Positions 1 to 10,235 of a stretch of DNA of 20,642 bases are shown piece after piece. The position numbers were made by a program, and so were the translations under genes. The notes under the pieces are model-generated. The model was not told the DNA's origin. It made no database searches and saw only the letters and a program-made list of their open reading frames with translations. Position 1 is the stretch's first letter; the number at the start of each line of letters is the position of its first letter. Origin of the DNA: Chlorokybus atmophyticus (lineage: Eukaryota > Streptophyta > Chlorokybophyceae > Chlorokybales > Chlorokybaceae); the NCBI GenBank assembly GCA_009103225.1, contig RHPI01001507.1:330984-351625 (forward strand), in the 5' to 3' direction.

Positions 1-21
1 CCCCCCCCCCCCCCCCCCCCC
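1..21. repeat. poly-C tract at window edge
   Basis: The window opens with 21 consecutive C followed by a C/T-rich stretch to about position 35. A second poly-C run borders the N gap at 10512, so poly-C appears to mark assembly break points here. It could be a real homopolymer or a sequencing artefact. Confidence 0.9.
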
Positions 22-35
22 TCCCCTCTCCTTCC

Positions 36-834
36 AAGCTGCTGTGCATGTAGTTTGTGGCTAGGTACAGACATGGTGTACATTGTGCCTGCGTTTGTGT
101 TAATGCCATTAGCGTTTAATTCCAAAGCACACTGCAGTGCTGTCCATTAGTTCTTTCAAAAGACTTCTGAGGATGTTAAATAGAGAAGCTTGTATGTTAC
201 TGTGATGTTAGCAAAATCTGACATGATCGCCTCGAATATCATCTTTATGTCTTTGCATGGCTTGTTGTTATTGATGGCAACATGTTGATTGAAGCTACGC
301 AATAGTTCTGCCTTATAGTCCATGCCTACTTTAATTAAGACACCAATTTTGTGCAGCTACATATAATGCGCGCGTGCAGCATTCATTCCTTTTTTGAACA
401 TGTCATGGCATTCCACATGCAGGCTATGATGGTCATCTTGTTCATCACAGTGAATAACAAAACGGCCATGATACCCTGGCCACATCAAATATATAAGCCT
501 GATAATACTAGTTCTCACCAAATATACTCGATACATTTGTGCAACTCACATATACACAACACATTTGTCTCTGTACAAATTGCAGCAACGGCACAGATAC
601 AACTGGTATCTACCAGCAGCGGCGGTGATCACTCGCCGACACATGCCCCCGCAACCCAACGCTGAAAGTGCTCAATGGGTTCAAGCTGGCGGGCAGCTGC
701 AGGAAGAAGCAACGGTGAAAGGCGCTCGTGCAAGCAGTTGGCAGCCATAAGCGGTGAAACCACCTGCTTGTATGTTTTTTCCACCCACCCATAAATGTAT
801 ATTTCCGTTTTTGGAACTCTGCAAGCCACGTCCT
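36..834. other. 3' flank of the NLP gene, no gene seen
   Basis: About 800 bases with no convincing gene. The short open frames here are small, lack family resemblance and do not splice into anything recognisable. On the minus strand it follows the NLP stop codon (837-835), so its right end should hold that gene's 3' UTR. I did not find a clear TGTAA or AATAAA signal on the minus strand. Confidence 0.6.
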
Positions 835-1434
835 TCAAGTCTCGTACTTTGCATGCACGGACAGCTCCACAACTGGGCTGTTTGCATTTGCTTTAACTGC
901 AACTCTGCTTGCCTCATGAAGATCCTGCACCAACGCATACTCAGATAACATGCAAATTAATCAACTGCCCCTAATCCATGCCATGTACCAAAGCTCTGCG
1001 ACCATAATGGAAGCAGGGGGTTACCTTGTCATTGGTGATCAGCACCCATTCTTCGCCATCAAAGTACTTCAACTTCAATTGCTGGGCAGTGTTCAATCGG
1101 AACAGCTTGACTACCTGCAATTGGGTGCACGCTGAGTATATAATCGAGCATGCAACTCAACATGCGAAACCCTAGCAGTCCTTATACTCCACCAGCAAAA
1201 CCGCCCGCAGCAACCTGCAGCACATACCTCATTGACCAGCGACTGGAATGTGAGCAGAGGTGTCTGTGCAAATCTTACTGAGGAAATCCCACACGTTGCC
1301 TGTACCCACCAATACCATTAAACTACTGTTGGGAGCGCGGAACAGCGATGCACAATGCTACCACTCAGCTTGCACTGAGGCAGCGACACATCAGAGAATT
1401 GAGTAACCAGCGTTTGACATACCCTGAAGTGCAC
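835..1434 (-). other. PB1 domain spread over four exons
   Basis: C-terminus of the NLP protein, for PB1-mediated homo- or hetero-oligomerisation. Strand 1 is VHFRATC, crossing the exon 4/5 junction (1423/1299). Strand 2 is SVRFAQ in exon 5. Exon 6 carries KLFRLN and the acidic OPCA-type motif [15 protein letters not shown], and exon 7 begins with DL and ends [13 protein letters not shown] basic residue in strand 1 (R977) together with the acidic OPCA motif suggests both interaction faces are kept. The downstream exons are 72, 90 and 90 bases, all phase 0. Without splicing, exon 4 would run on to a TAA at 1318 and lose PB1. Confidence 0.9.
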
Positions 1435-4400
1435 TGCAGGAGTGTGATGCAAGGGTTCGGCGCTGGTGAGTGCCTCCCAATGTGGCAGACACAGGGGAGA
1501 CTCAGGAACATGTGCACTTAACAGGCAGGTGTCGGGAGCAGTGCGCAGCAAGGAGTTTGTGAACTGCGTTGGATGCCAGGAATTTGGCAGGCTGTCAAGG
1601 GTGGCTCCTCGAGAGGAGCCAAAAACATCGCCAACAACGTCCAGTAACTGAGAAGACGGGGGAGCACCCGGTTGTAATGATGCATCTTCTTCCATGCGCC
1701 CTGCCCCTTCACCATGCAGTGCCAATGCATGCAGTGCCTGCGAGCCGCCATGTGCGCGGTCGCCCACAAATGCACATGGCACAGGCGCGTCAAGCTCAAA
1801 CTGCTCTGCATCCCAGGTCTGCGCATCCGTCAACCAATCATTGTGTTGGTCTTCACTGAATAAGTCGTCGGCGCTTAAAGCATGGGTGTCTGATAGACTG
1901 GAAATGCCGACATCGCTCTCAGTCCCTGGCAACCACTGCATCAACTGCGCATCCAGATTGCTGCGGACTGGGTCTGATGCAGGGTGTGCACCAAGCAATG
2001 GTTGTCTCATGCTGGTGGCTTGAGGGACACGGATGTTCATTGGTTCTGAAACGGCTGGATAACTATCATGGTGTACGCTGTGAGACGAGGCATCCGCAGG
2101 CTGCTTGAGGTATCTGTCAATCAACGGCATGGAGTGGAGAGGCAGGCCACCATGCACACGGCCTTCCTCAGCAGGTGTTGCCAGAGCAACTGCATCTTTC
2201 GGAGCACCGCTGCGTTCTCGCTTCTCTCGCTTCTCGACCATTGGTGACTTGATCCTATCTAACTTCACTCCTTGCGCAACCAGTGCCATGGCAACAGCTC
2301 GTGTGTCGGCCAGAAGAGACTGGGTGTCTTGCACGCAAGAAGTTTCACTGCCTGACGAGCCGTTTGGTGTTCTGGGGTCACCTCCTGACAAGACCTGTTG
2401 TGGGTCGACGGGTTTGTGCTCTCGAGGCTGCTCTCGCCGCAGAAGAGGCACCAATTCAGGAACAAAAGCAGCAACAGCAGCGGCCTTGGCTGCTGCTGCA
2501 TTGACTGAAGCACTGGTTGCAGCAGATACGGCAGCATCGGCACCTTGCATGCGGTCAATCTCTCCCTGCAGCTTCTTAAGGGAGCGATTCAACTGCGTAG
2601 AATTCGCTGCTTGTCAGGTATTGCGACAACGAAAGCACCCTGCACTGCATTGGCAGAATATTCCATACCTTGTTAATCTTTCGACAAGGCCATCTTGAGA
2701 TGCCATGCTGGCGACATATCCGCTTCAATGTGGTGCCGCAAACACCAAGCTTCTTGGCTGCGTCCTTGAGGGAGTAACCAAAATGCTGCTGCAAAACGTC
2801 CATGGCAATGATTGTCTCGCCAGCAGGCTTTGCATCAAATTGCATAGAGCGTGCGGGAGGGATCTCATTGCGAGGAACATCCTTGCTGCTTTCACTACGC
2901 TCCAACATTTTCAATGGCTGTTCTGGCACTGGCAAGTCATCTGGCTTCGAAGAGTTCAGAGAGGCGCCAAGGGCGTGCAGGGCGGCTACTGCAGATGGGG
3001 ACAGCTGCAGCAGTGTGCATTTGGTTTGCAGCGTGACAGCCAACTGCACCATCAGCGCATGCAATGCCGGGAGGGTCTTTACTTCTGGCGGCAAGAAAAA
3101 CTCCAGAACATAGTCGACTGCCTCGCCAGTCAGCATCGAACGCATCCGAACAGCACATGAGGCATGCACATCGAACATGCGGGCGAAGTGTGCAAGGGGG
3201 TAATCGGCAAAGGAAACATGCGAGAGATCCAGGGAGTGCTCAAAATTGCCGGAGAGCCATGCTTTGCCAGTGAGGCCCTGGCCTCCTGTTAGGGTTTGCT
3301 CAAGGCAAGCAAGCCTGAATGCCCACAGCGCCGAGTTACGGACACAAGCTGGAGCGCCTCTTGTCCGGAGACACCGTCCGCCTACACCTATTCCACCATG
3401 CGGCAAACCGCCGCCAATCACGCCAGAAGGACTGCCATCACCATGAATATGAAGCCAGGCTTGCGCCATTGGGAGACCATGAAGTTCGCATGTCTGTGAC
3501 AAGACAGGTAAAAGCTCCACACAAACAGAAGCGCATGCCGCTGGGGCTTTGTGCAGGGGAATGCCCGTAACCACTTCACTTCCAGCCAGGCCAACTGCTT
3601 CAAGTGCTCGGCACACGGCGGAGAGCTGACTGTGGAAGAGGACGTTCTCGCTCAAAGACACCAGTTCCACCAATGCGACAGGCACTTTTTCTAGATGCGA
3701 GCTGCACGCTGTCTTTTCATTGGCTGCACCCTGCGCTTGGCCATCATACAGTGCAAATACAGGCACCACCAATGTCGCACGCACTGCACAGCGATAGCAA
3801 GATCAGCGGGTGAAACTTGCAAAGCCTTGCAGGTAATGTTGTGAGACACGCACCATTGCAGCGTTGGGCGAGGATGTGCTGCAGGTACTCAGATGATGAG
3901 AAGTACAACGTGTTGGGCGACCACTGTGGCCTCTGCGTCAACCATGCCCGGCCAAGCAGCCCAGGATGTCCTGCACCATTCGCCGGGAACCGGAAGTCCG
4001 CAGAAAAACAACGAAATGATGCAAGGGCGCCCCCAGGACCTTCGAGTGCTTCCACTCGGTTGCTATGCGGCATCCCTCGAGTGCTGAGCTGAATCATGCT
4101 GGACTGTGCAGCATCAGATGCCGTGTTGGATGCAGGGAGCCATGCCTGCAGACAGGACGTCCACTAAGAACACTCACTCAACCATACCTAGCCAGAACAA
4201 CCCTTCGCACCAATCCCTCTGCAGCATCACGGCTGGCCAATATGGCTGCCAAGTGTTGCCAGCAAGAAACTGTCCCAACCAGCTGTCAATATGCGGCATA
4301 ATCACCGCAGCGCAGATGCAGGCCACTGTCAGCAGCTCAACCACCTACAACTAAGACCAATTTGGCTGCTTGCACTGCATCGGTGACCTAACGCAATGTA

Positions 4401-5054
4401 CACAACCCACCACTGTGCAGTCTGAATTAGGCGCCAATACTGCATTACAACTGTATACATACTGTATATATACTTATGCATTTTGGCAACCACAATTCCA
4501 CAATTGTATGGACAACTACGCGCACACGCAGGACCAGCAGGCAACAGTAGTAGTAAAAATTGCTACGCAAGCCCGACTGTAGAAAGAACCTTACTACAGT
4601 CAAGATCCTGAAGCGTCTTCCCTGCGACCCGCTAGTTGATGGGGAACGCACTCATCGGGCGCGTCAATGTACAGAATTGCTGAAAGCTGTAAGATTATAC
4701 CTGAAGCAGCACATCCACGCGCTCGTGGCAAATCCTGTCGATGGCGGCCCTGACCCTAGCAATGACGGCGTCCCTGTTGCAAACGGCAACCCCAGACGAC
4801 AACACGCCGGCGCCTGCTGCGGCTGCTGTTGCGGCTGCGTGTGCAGCTCCATGGGAAGCACTCCGCTGCTTGCTTCCTCGCCGGGACGGCACGATAGTGG
4901 CAGGCGACGGCGCCCCCCTCAACGACGTCGAGGACACCTCCGAGGGGGACAACGGCTGCTGAGCACAGCTGCTGCTCTTGCCCGCCCCTAACCTTGCTAC
5001 CGAATCGTCGTAGCCTACACCAATACTACTCCTTTCACCGACCTCCACAACCAT
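835..5054 (-). CDS. NLP: NIN-like protein (NLP) transcription factor, RWP-RK + PB1, seven exons
   Basis: Plant NLPs, like Chlamydomonas NIT2, are nuclear activators of nitrate-assimilation genes. Exons on the minus strand: 5054-4701, 4145-3854, 3783-2669, 2592-1423, 1299-1228, 1114-1025, 924-835. All six introns are GT-AG and phases agree throughout, giving 3183 nt and 1060 residues. Residues 1-91 are low-complexity and Ala-rich. The GAF-like NLP half covers about 92-475, with DVLLQ/AWLP (114-122), HPGLLGRAW (178-186), [10 protein letters not shown] (216-225), [10 protein letters not shown] (382-391), [12 protein letters not shown] (410-421) and [10 protein letters not shown] (439-448). RWP-RK covers about 538-600, with RWPCRK at 579-584. 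An Ala-rich helix follows, then a long disordered stretch, then PB1 (974-1058). The ATG at 5054 is the first after an in-frame TGA about 12 codons upstream, and its context (G at -3, G at +4) is good. An extra 5' exon cannot be excluded. The target genes are not visible here. Confidence 0.93.
2561..2734 (-). other. RWP-RK DNA-binding domain, split by an intron
   Basis: Within the NLP gene. The helix-turn-helix-like part runs up to RWPCRKINK at the end of exon 3 (2669). A 76-base GT-AG intron (2668-2593) follows, and the domain resumes as LNRSLKKLQ in exon 4. The codons join in phase 0. In the family this domain binds the nitrate-responsive cis element. The variable fourth position of RWPxRK is Cys here, where Ser is common in land-plant NLPs. 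Confidence 0.92.
4146..4700 (-). other. first intron of the NLP gene (555 bases)
   Basis: The longest intron of this gene; it starts GTATAA and ends CTGCAG. The residues it separates, VLLQ and AWLP, align directly with the continuous VLVQVWVP-type segment of plant NLPs, so no exon is missing inside. It contains an alternating AT/GT stretch near 4448-4478 and no recognisable element. Confidence 0.8.
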
Positions 5055-5304
5055 GACGACGACTCCACCGCCACCTCCAGAGCAACCTCACCAACAGCAC
5101 CCGCTACAAAGCTCCATGCTGCACATCCACTCCAATCGCCGGCACCGCGCAGGCAACCCACCACTACTCAACGGCCAGCAGGTATGCCAAGCCCCTGCCG
5201 ACAACGGCGGCGGCGGCGGCGGCAGAGCCGGCGATGTCGGCCGCGGCGGCGCCGGTAGCCGTGGCTTGCAGCGTGTCACAGGCAAAGGCAGAGTTGAGCC
5301 TTGA
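5055..5304 (-). promoter_or_regulatory. 5' flank or 5' UTR of the NLP gene with GGC repeat
   Basis: GC-rich DNA directly upstream of the NLP start codon. A run of GGC trinucleotides lies at about 5204-5222 (GCC on the NLP strand), with GCCGGC/CGGCCG-rich sequence around it to 5255. It is probably the core promoter and 5' UTR. No TATA box is evident. A short coding first exon here cannot be ruled out. Confidence 0.45.
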
Positions 5305-6435
5305 GCGAGGTTAGCAACACAGTCAAGTGCGCTGGGATTGAGTCAAAGTTTGACAGCGACCAAGAGTTAGGCTTTTCAACCGCTAATTCTTTAACCCGCG
5401 CCGTTCAAGATAAGCTTGTCGCGGAAACATGCGAAAAATTACTTCGGACAACTGCCGCGCTTCGTCCTGTTGCTGGCAGCAACAGGCTGCAATCCCACTC
5501 AGTACAGTGTAGCAATCCGCAACATGACCGAACTGTGACCGACAGTGCCGGTCACCTTGCGCGCTTATCTGATGATAACCGTGAGCAAGCCGCTGAAGTC
5601 TGGTGAGCAGGTACCAAGTTGGCACTGCGATCGGTTCGTATCAACCAGAGTACTAACTGAATAGATGTCGGCGTCGTACAAGCCGAGTTGTCACATCGTA
5701 ATGAAGTGGCTTGCCTGCATAACAAGCCGCCATTTCATGACCGTGCCACAGGCGCGCGGCGCGGTGAAGTAAAGATTTGCATGCAAAATCCAACGGGACG
5801 GGTCGTGCTAGTCTGCCGTTTACTCACCCTTGAGCCGCGGTGCTGCCGCGAGTTTCACCGTTACCGTTGAGCAACGAGCCATACTGCTCGCAGTGTCGGA
5901 AATGTCATGTCTCGCCATGTGGTGGTGGTGGCCTAAGGCCTACATTGTTCGTACGGTACCAACGAACGTATTAAAACTACTACCAGCCTCATGCTCCGAA
6001 TGATGCTCGCATGGCCAATCTTGCCAGCATGAACCCAAGCAACCTACGAGCCTCAACCCACAACACATACAGGGTCTAGCATGATAGGGTTCATGCTTCA
6101 TGTACATGGGGTGGATTATCATGCAAGCCGTGCAGAATCTCAGTTGTGCGCGTTGCGGCGCGGCCAAAGATTTCATGCATACCAGGTATCTATGGCGCAT
6201 CAGTTAAGCTTAACCTTAAACTACGGTTTACCTAGCCGAAGGTATGCTGACTGAGCACTACACAGCGGTACAGCAAACCTCGATCGGTTGGCGACCTTAC
6301 CTGCGAACATACCTTGATGTGCGTGGTCATGCAGCGCGTCAAGTGGAAAAAAACAAGTTCCATGAGTTCAAGAACACCGCCAGCCCAACACAGCACTTTA
6401 ACCCTGTCGTACGGCGATCATGTTGGTCTTCAGGG
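5305..6435. other. intergenic DNA, no gene recognised
   Basis: No frame gives a family resemblance and no chain of exons could be built. Small inverted repeats occur, for example 5466-5474 with 5478-5486 (9-bp arms, 3-nt loop) and GTTCGT/ACGAAC arms near 5948-5968. Composition resembles the palindrome-rich DNA at 17860-18960, so both may be decayed repeats of related origin. That is inference. Confidence 0.5.
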
Positions 6436-6480
6436 CGCGGGGTAGTAGACCATCGCTGGTCGATGGTCTACTACCCCGCG
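6436..6480. repeat. perfect 20-bp inverted repeat with 5-nt loop
   Basis: Left arm 6436-6455 and right arm 6461-6480 are exact reverse complements of 20 bases, separated by CTGGT. The RNA would form an uninterrupted 20-bp stem. It lies in gene-poor DNA and is not near a coding end. Candidates are a foldback or MITE end, a small-RNA precursor or a transcription-terminating hairpin. Confidence 0.95.
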
Positions 6481-7000
6481 GCTGTACGGTTTACACTAAC
6501 GTACTTGATAAGGCTACACTCTGAGTGGCACTACACTGTACGTGGGTGTGGTAGTAGGAGAGGACCTAGACGACAGCAGTGCTATGTTCGCTGCTCCGTG
6601 CAGTGTGGGCCTATAGACCGGCAGGCGCCGATAGGTCTAAGCTCACGGGAACCGGCCTAATTAAGGGCGGCATATTGGAAAGGGAACTTGTGCCATCTGT
6701 TTGTGAACTCTTTTGCCAGATATAGCGCTTGCCACAGGTCGCACGTTTTGTACAATTCCCAGGACGACAAGCGTTGTGTCGTTTTTCGCGGCGACTGACA
6801 CCAAGCTGGTGTCCCTACCCGACAGTGCAACTAAAGCACATCATCATACAAGGGGACAAGGTTGCCTCCAATTGCGTTGCAGCTTCCATACCATGATGCT
6901 GTTTGCATAGCCCCTGTACTTCAGGAGTCCTGAATCAGGACGGCCGATAAATACTCTGAAGTGGGCTGTTAGCTGTTACCGGTACACTATCATTTGGTGT
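6481..7000. other. intergenic DNA, no gene recognised
   Basis: Nothing that can be supported as a gene. A 138-codon open frame covers 6244-6660 but runs straight through the hairpin at 6436-6480 and has no recognisable motif. Confidence 0.5.
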
Positions 7001-7950
7001 AAATACTAATGGTAATGCATTATACATCAATTGTGTACAACTTGAATAGCACCGGTATACTGGACCATGAATTATTGCGAGCGCCTGGACAACATGCGAT
7101 TCGTACACAAATGATATAAGGTGTTGCAACCGTATTGTAATGTAATGATATTCTGATCCGAAGCAAGGTTATCAATAGCCTGTTAGTCCATTACATATTC
7201 ATTAGCACATCAACAATTTAATATATGATTAAACGTTAATGCCCATCGCCCATAATTAAACTGCATGTTAAATTCAGTTGCAATAGATGCAACACATAAT
7301 TAATTGTAGCAACAATTCATACAGTGTAAACATTCTTGCAATTGCATTACATCGTGCGACACTTCAGTTATTGCTATTCTTACGTGCGTTGAAACACGCG
7401 CAATACAGTAAAAACAAGTAGCACTCACGATATGAATGTACTTAATCACAAATTGGTGCACTTTACGCAGCAATCATTATTTTGATCTCATATGGTTGTT
7501 GTATAATATAATTGCCAATGGCGGCCACGAGGCTAGCATATGTTGGAAGTTGGCATGGTTGAGTGCATATTATGGACAAGTTTGCTTAGCCTTGACATGG
7601 CTAAGTCCTTAGTGTACTAGTGGTTATAATATAAGGACTGATATCGAGCAGTTGTGAGTCCAGTGGCCTATATCTGAGCAGTGTGCCACGCAGAGTGTGA
7701 GCAAACCGGACACTGTTGGCAACTCCAAACTTGGCTGAGTCTGGCGCAGGCTGGTGCAGCTCAGAGCTCCAGAAGGATGGCAGGAACTCCGTGTGTAGTT
7801 TAAGTGTATATACACTTAAATATGGCGCGTGGCATAGCTTGTTGGAAAGCGTATGAAGCTATTTATGTGGCAAGACTTACAGCGCCGCGTTTAGCTGAAT
7901 ATAGCTTACGTGGTGCTTGCTAGAATAAACGTGTGTAGAGACTGGCGGGG
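7001..7950. other. AT-rich intergenic DNA
   Basis: Markedly AT-richer than its surroundings, especially about 7130-7530, with many stop codons in all frames. No gene, RNA or structured repeat is visible. Confidence 0.6.
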
Positions 7951-7978
7951 TATAACTTATAACTTATAACTTATAACT
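7951..7978 (+). repeat. 7-bp tandem repeat (TATAACT)x4
   Basis: Four exact head-to-tail copies of TATAACT, flanked by a GGGG run on the left and ACCCC shortly after on the right. Function unknown. It is not the algal telomere repeat (TTTTAGGG/TTTAGGG). Confidence 0.9.
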
Positions 7979-8041
7979 TTTGAAAACCCCATGAAGTCAT
8001 GGTAATTTAAACTTGTACGGAACACAATGTAGCGCGTGTGT

Positions 8042-8505
8042 CAGCCCACTCGACCATGAAGTACAGGTGCTTTTATTGTCGATTTGTGGTTATTTAATGT
8101 ACCTTCCCAGTACATTGCCCCCCCACTTAAAAACGTTGACGTCGGCAGCTGCCCCATTCAGCTGAGGAATCATCCCAGGGGTCTGATCAGGGTCGGTCAC
8201 CAGCCCCACTGCTCAAGAACCGGCTAATTTAGGCCCATACCGGTCAACGCGCGCATAGCGCGCCGCTGCCGGCCCCACAGGTTGCATCGCGACCAGCAAG
8301 TCGCGACCCATCGATGATGGCACTTATAAAGTGACCTTTACGATATTACGGGATCGACAAACAACGATCGCGGAATTCGTGTGCAAGGCAGGAATCGAAC
8401 CCGTGACTCAAGCTCCGATGACTAATGTCACAGCCCACACGACCATATAAAAATTGGTGGTTTTAATTTCAATTTGTGGTTATTCAATGTACCTTGCCGT
8501 TACAG
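8042..8505 (-). repeat. tRNA-related SINE-like repeat, partial tandem arrangement
   Basis: About 75 bases at 8042-8116 recur, diverged, at 8431-8505, an offset of about 389-390. Both contain CAGCCCAC-CGACCAT and a block like ATTTGTGGTTATT-AATGTACC. On the minus strand the right copy leads into sequence with Pol III-type A and B boxes, and the left copy begins another A-box-like head (TGGTCGAGTGGGCTG) that then diverges. This reads as one full unit of about 390 bp followed by a truncated second. The body (about 8110-8380) has no open frame of note. A SINE is my inference; the duplication itself is seen. Confidence 0.6.
8386..8447 (-). ncRNA. tRNA-like head (A and B boxes) of the SINE-like repeat
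   Basis: Read on the minus strand, TGGTCGTGTGGG (8445-8434) resembles the A box of Ser/Leu-type tRNAs, and GGGTTCGATTCC (8402-8391) is a full B box/T-loop. The T stem pairs imperfectly (one mismatch, one wobble), and no acceptor stem or clean anticodon arm can be drawn. It is therefore a tRNA-derived promoter or degenerate tRNA, not a working tRNA gene. Confidence 0.6.
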
Positions 8506-9440
8506 CGTGTATGCTTCTGTAAGGCAGTTGCTGTGCATATGCATATGCTCGAGGTGTAGCATGTATGTCTCCGTGCTTGCACTACATCCATATGCATGTG
8601 TAGTAGCTTGTCCACATCTCAACAGCATGATGCTGTACCACAGCATTTATGTTGAACATGTATGGTGCAATTGCTGGATAAGTTGAAATCAACTATTTGA
8701 TGACACTGCAAATAGGTGGTAGTCATTTTTATATTATGATACGCAAGCCCACGCATAACCAACATTATATAACCATCAATAGAGACGCGGTAAAGCAAAC
8801 TCCAAGTTTAAAAGAGGGGCCACTGTAGAGCAACAAGTGTGCAAGCCTCTCAACACAATGCAACACACTCAATTTGCATGGGGGCCAAGGCAGAGTTAAC
8901 TTGGCTACAACTGACAAAGGTCTAGGCGAGGATCGCTTCATTTACTAAGACAACCCTCAAGCAGCAGCAGTAGAGAGCAGGGGCAACAGCAAGGAGTAGG
9001 ATAACCTGCAGAGAGAGCGCGGCAAGAGGCAGAGGTCAGGCCCGGGCTAGCTTATATAGCAGCAAGCATGATGCCGATAACGACGATGATAAAACTGACG
9101 CATAGACTTATATATATATATATATGCGCATTCTTATACAAATATGTGTTCATTATCATGGGCATCTACACGCGCAAGCATCACACTTGCGTAAGCGCAT
9201 GTGCTCTTGCATAGAAGTTGTTGTTATGAGGCAAGACGTTGTGTTGGATCTTAACCACAATCACATGAAAATGTGTTATCTTCAGGTAATTGTATATAGC
9301 ATAAGTAACAGTTGCTAATATGTATCTTGATTAATGTTTATATAATCACTCATTGCCTAGCTTCATGCCGCATGATGCATACAATGGTATGATGGTGATG
9401 TGCTGTGCTGCACTGCCTGGTGACTTGCTGCTATGCATGA
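8506..9440. other. intergenic DNA with a short (TA)n
   Basis: No gene recognised. A perfect TA run lies at 9109-9125. A purine-rich part (about 8940-9040) contains AGCAGCAG and GAGAGAG stretches. Short open frames here have no motifs. Confidence 0.5.
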
Positions 9441-10074
9441 CTGCATGATATGCAGTGCCAGCTGTGTAAATGCACTTTTTATATGCTTGTATTCAGGCTG
9501 CTGGCTGTTAATTGCTGTTTGTTGCTATTGCATTGCTATGCATGGATCCGTTGGCACTTCCCAACTGGAAGCGGAAAGTGGTTGATGTTGGTGTGGTGGC
9601 TAAGGCTGCAGGTGTTACAAGATGTACACGAAAACGGGTCTTACACTGCAACAGCAATTCTATCCTCCTAAGACTGGCGGCGGGCGATACACAAGTACTG
9701 CACCAGCACTACACACTTCACCCATCACGCCACCCTCAACCCGTGTCGCGCTGTGCTGTTTTGCTCGTTGCTGCTGCTGGTAGAGGGTCCAACCATCAGC
9801 GCCTGTTGCTTTCGGTTAGTTGCTGTACTTGCTGTCTGGCCCTGCTGCCCTGCACTGCTCTACTTCAACCACCCCACCCCATTGCCAACTTGCATGCAAG
9901 CACTTAGCAACGCATTAAGTTAGCGTGTGCCCCTGCTTGTGGAATAAAGTTCTGCTCTGCCTTGCTCTTGTTTGCTGCTTGCATTGCTATTGTTTACTTG
10001 CTTGCGATGCATCCGCAACTCAGATAAGCCTATACAATGATTGTGTGCAAGTAGCTACGAGTCGTATTCATGTG
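9441..10074. other. intergenic DNA, unassigned open frame
   Basis: CTG- and TGC-rich DNA. One 131-codon plus-strand frame (9512-9907) is Leu/Cys-rich with no recognised domain. It probably reflects the CTG-rich composition. No supporting splice chain was found. Confidence 0.4.
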
Positions 10075-10106
10075 CTCGTAACCGTACTCGTGACCGTACT
10101 CGTGAC
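10075..10106 (+). repeat. 12-bp tandem repeat, about 2.7 copies
   Basis: The unit CTCGTRACCGTA repeats from 10075 with one A/G difference in the first copy. Confidence 0.85.
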
Positions 10107-10235
10107 TTTACCAGTGCATCTCACAGAATGTGTAAGTTCATAATGCATTATGAAGTTGAAACCTTGCCTAAAAGCCGTAAGTCTTGCCCGACGCAATTCT
10201 CATGTTGAAACTATTCATGACATTGCTCGCGCCCC

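Noticed and set aside
1277..1380. Alternative PB1 junctions (acceptor at 1278 with a 13-nt microexon or a donor after CKLS)
   Set aside because: In phase, but the strand 1 to strand 2 hairpin becomes too short or too long. The acceptor at 1300 fits residue for residue.
1318..1422. NLP reading frame ending at the TAA 1320-1318
   Set aside because: A strong GTATGT donor at 1422 and an acceptor at 1300 join VHFR to [10 protein letters not shown], matching PB1 length and phase. Reading through would lose the clear PB1 exons.
2576..3784. Single-exon RWP-RK gene starting at 3784
   Set aside because: The apparent start is a GTG. The true codon is split by an intron (3853-3784) and the protein continues both upstream and downstream through splicing.
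4187..4290. An extra NLP exon encoding QLVGTVSCW...EGLVRR
   Set aside because: Phases do not fit the next exon, and VLLQ joined directly to AWLP already gives the continuous family segment.
4560..5304. Plus-strand frames over the NLP first exon
   Set aside because: They are shadows of the minus-strand coding exon and the GGC-rich upstream DNA.
6244..6660. 138-codon plus-strand frame
   Set aside because: It passes through a perfect 20-bp hairpin and has no motif or splice support.
8386..8447. A functional tRNA gene
   Set aside because: Only the A and B boxes are convincing; the acceptor stem and anticodon arm cannot be formed.
9512..9907. 131-codon Leu/Cys-rich frame
   Set aside because: Explained by CTG/TGC-rich composition; no domain, no good start context and no neighbouring exons.
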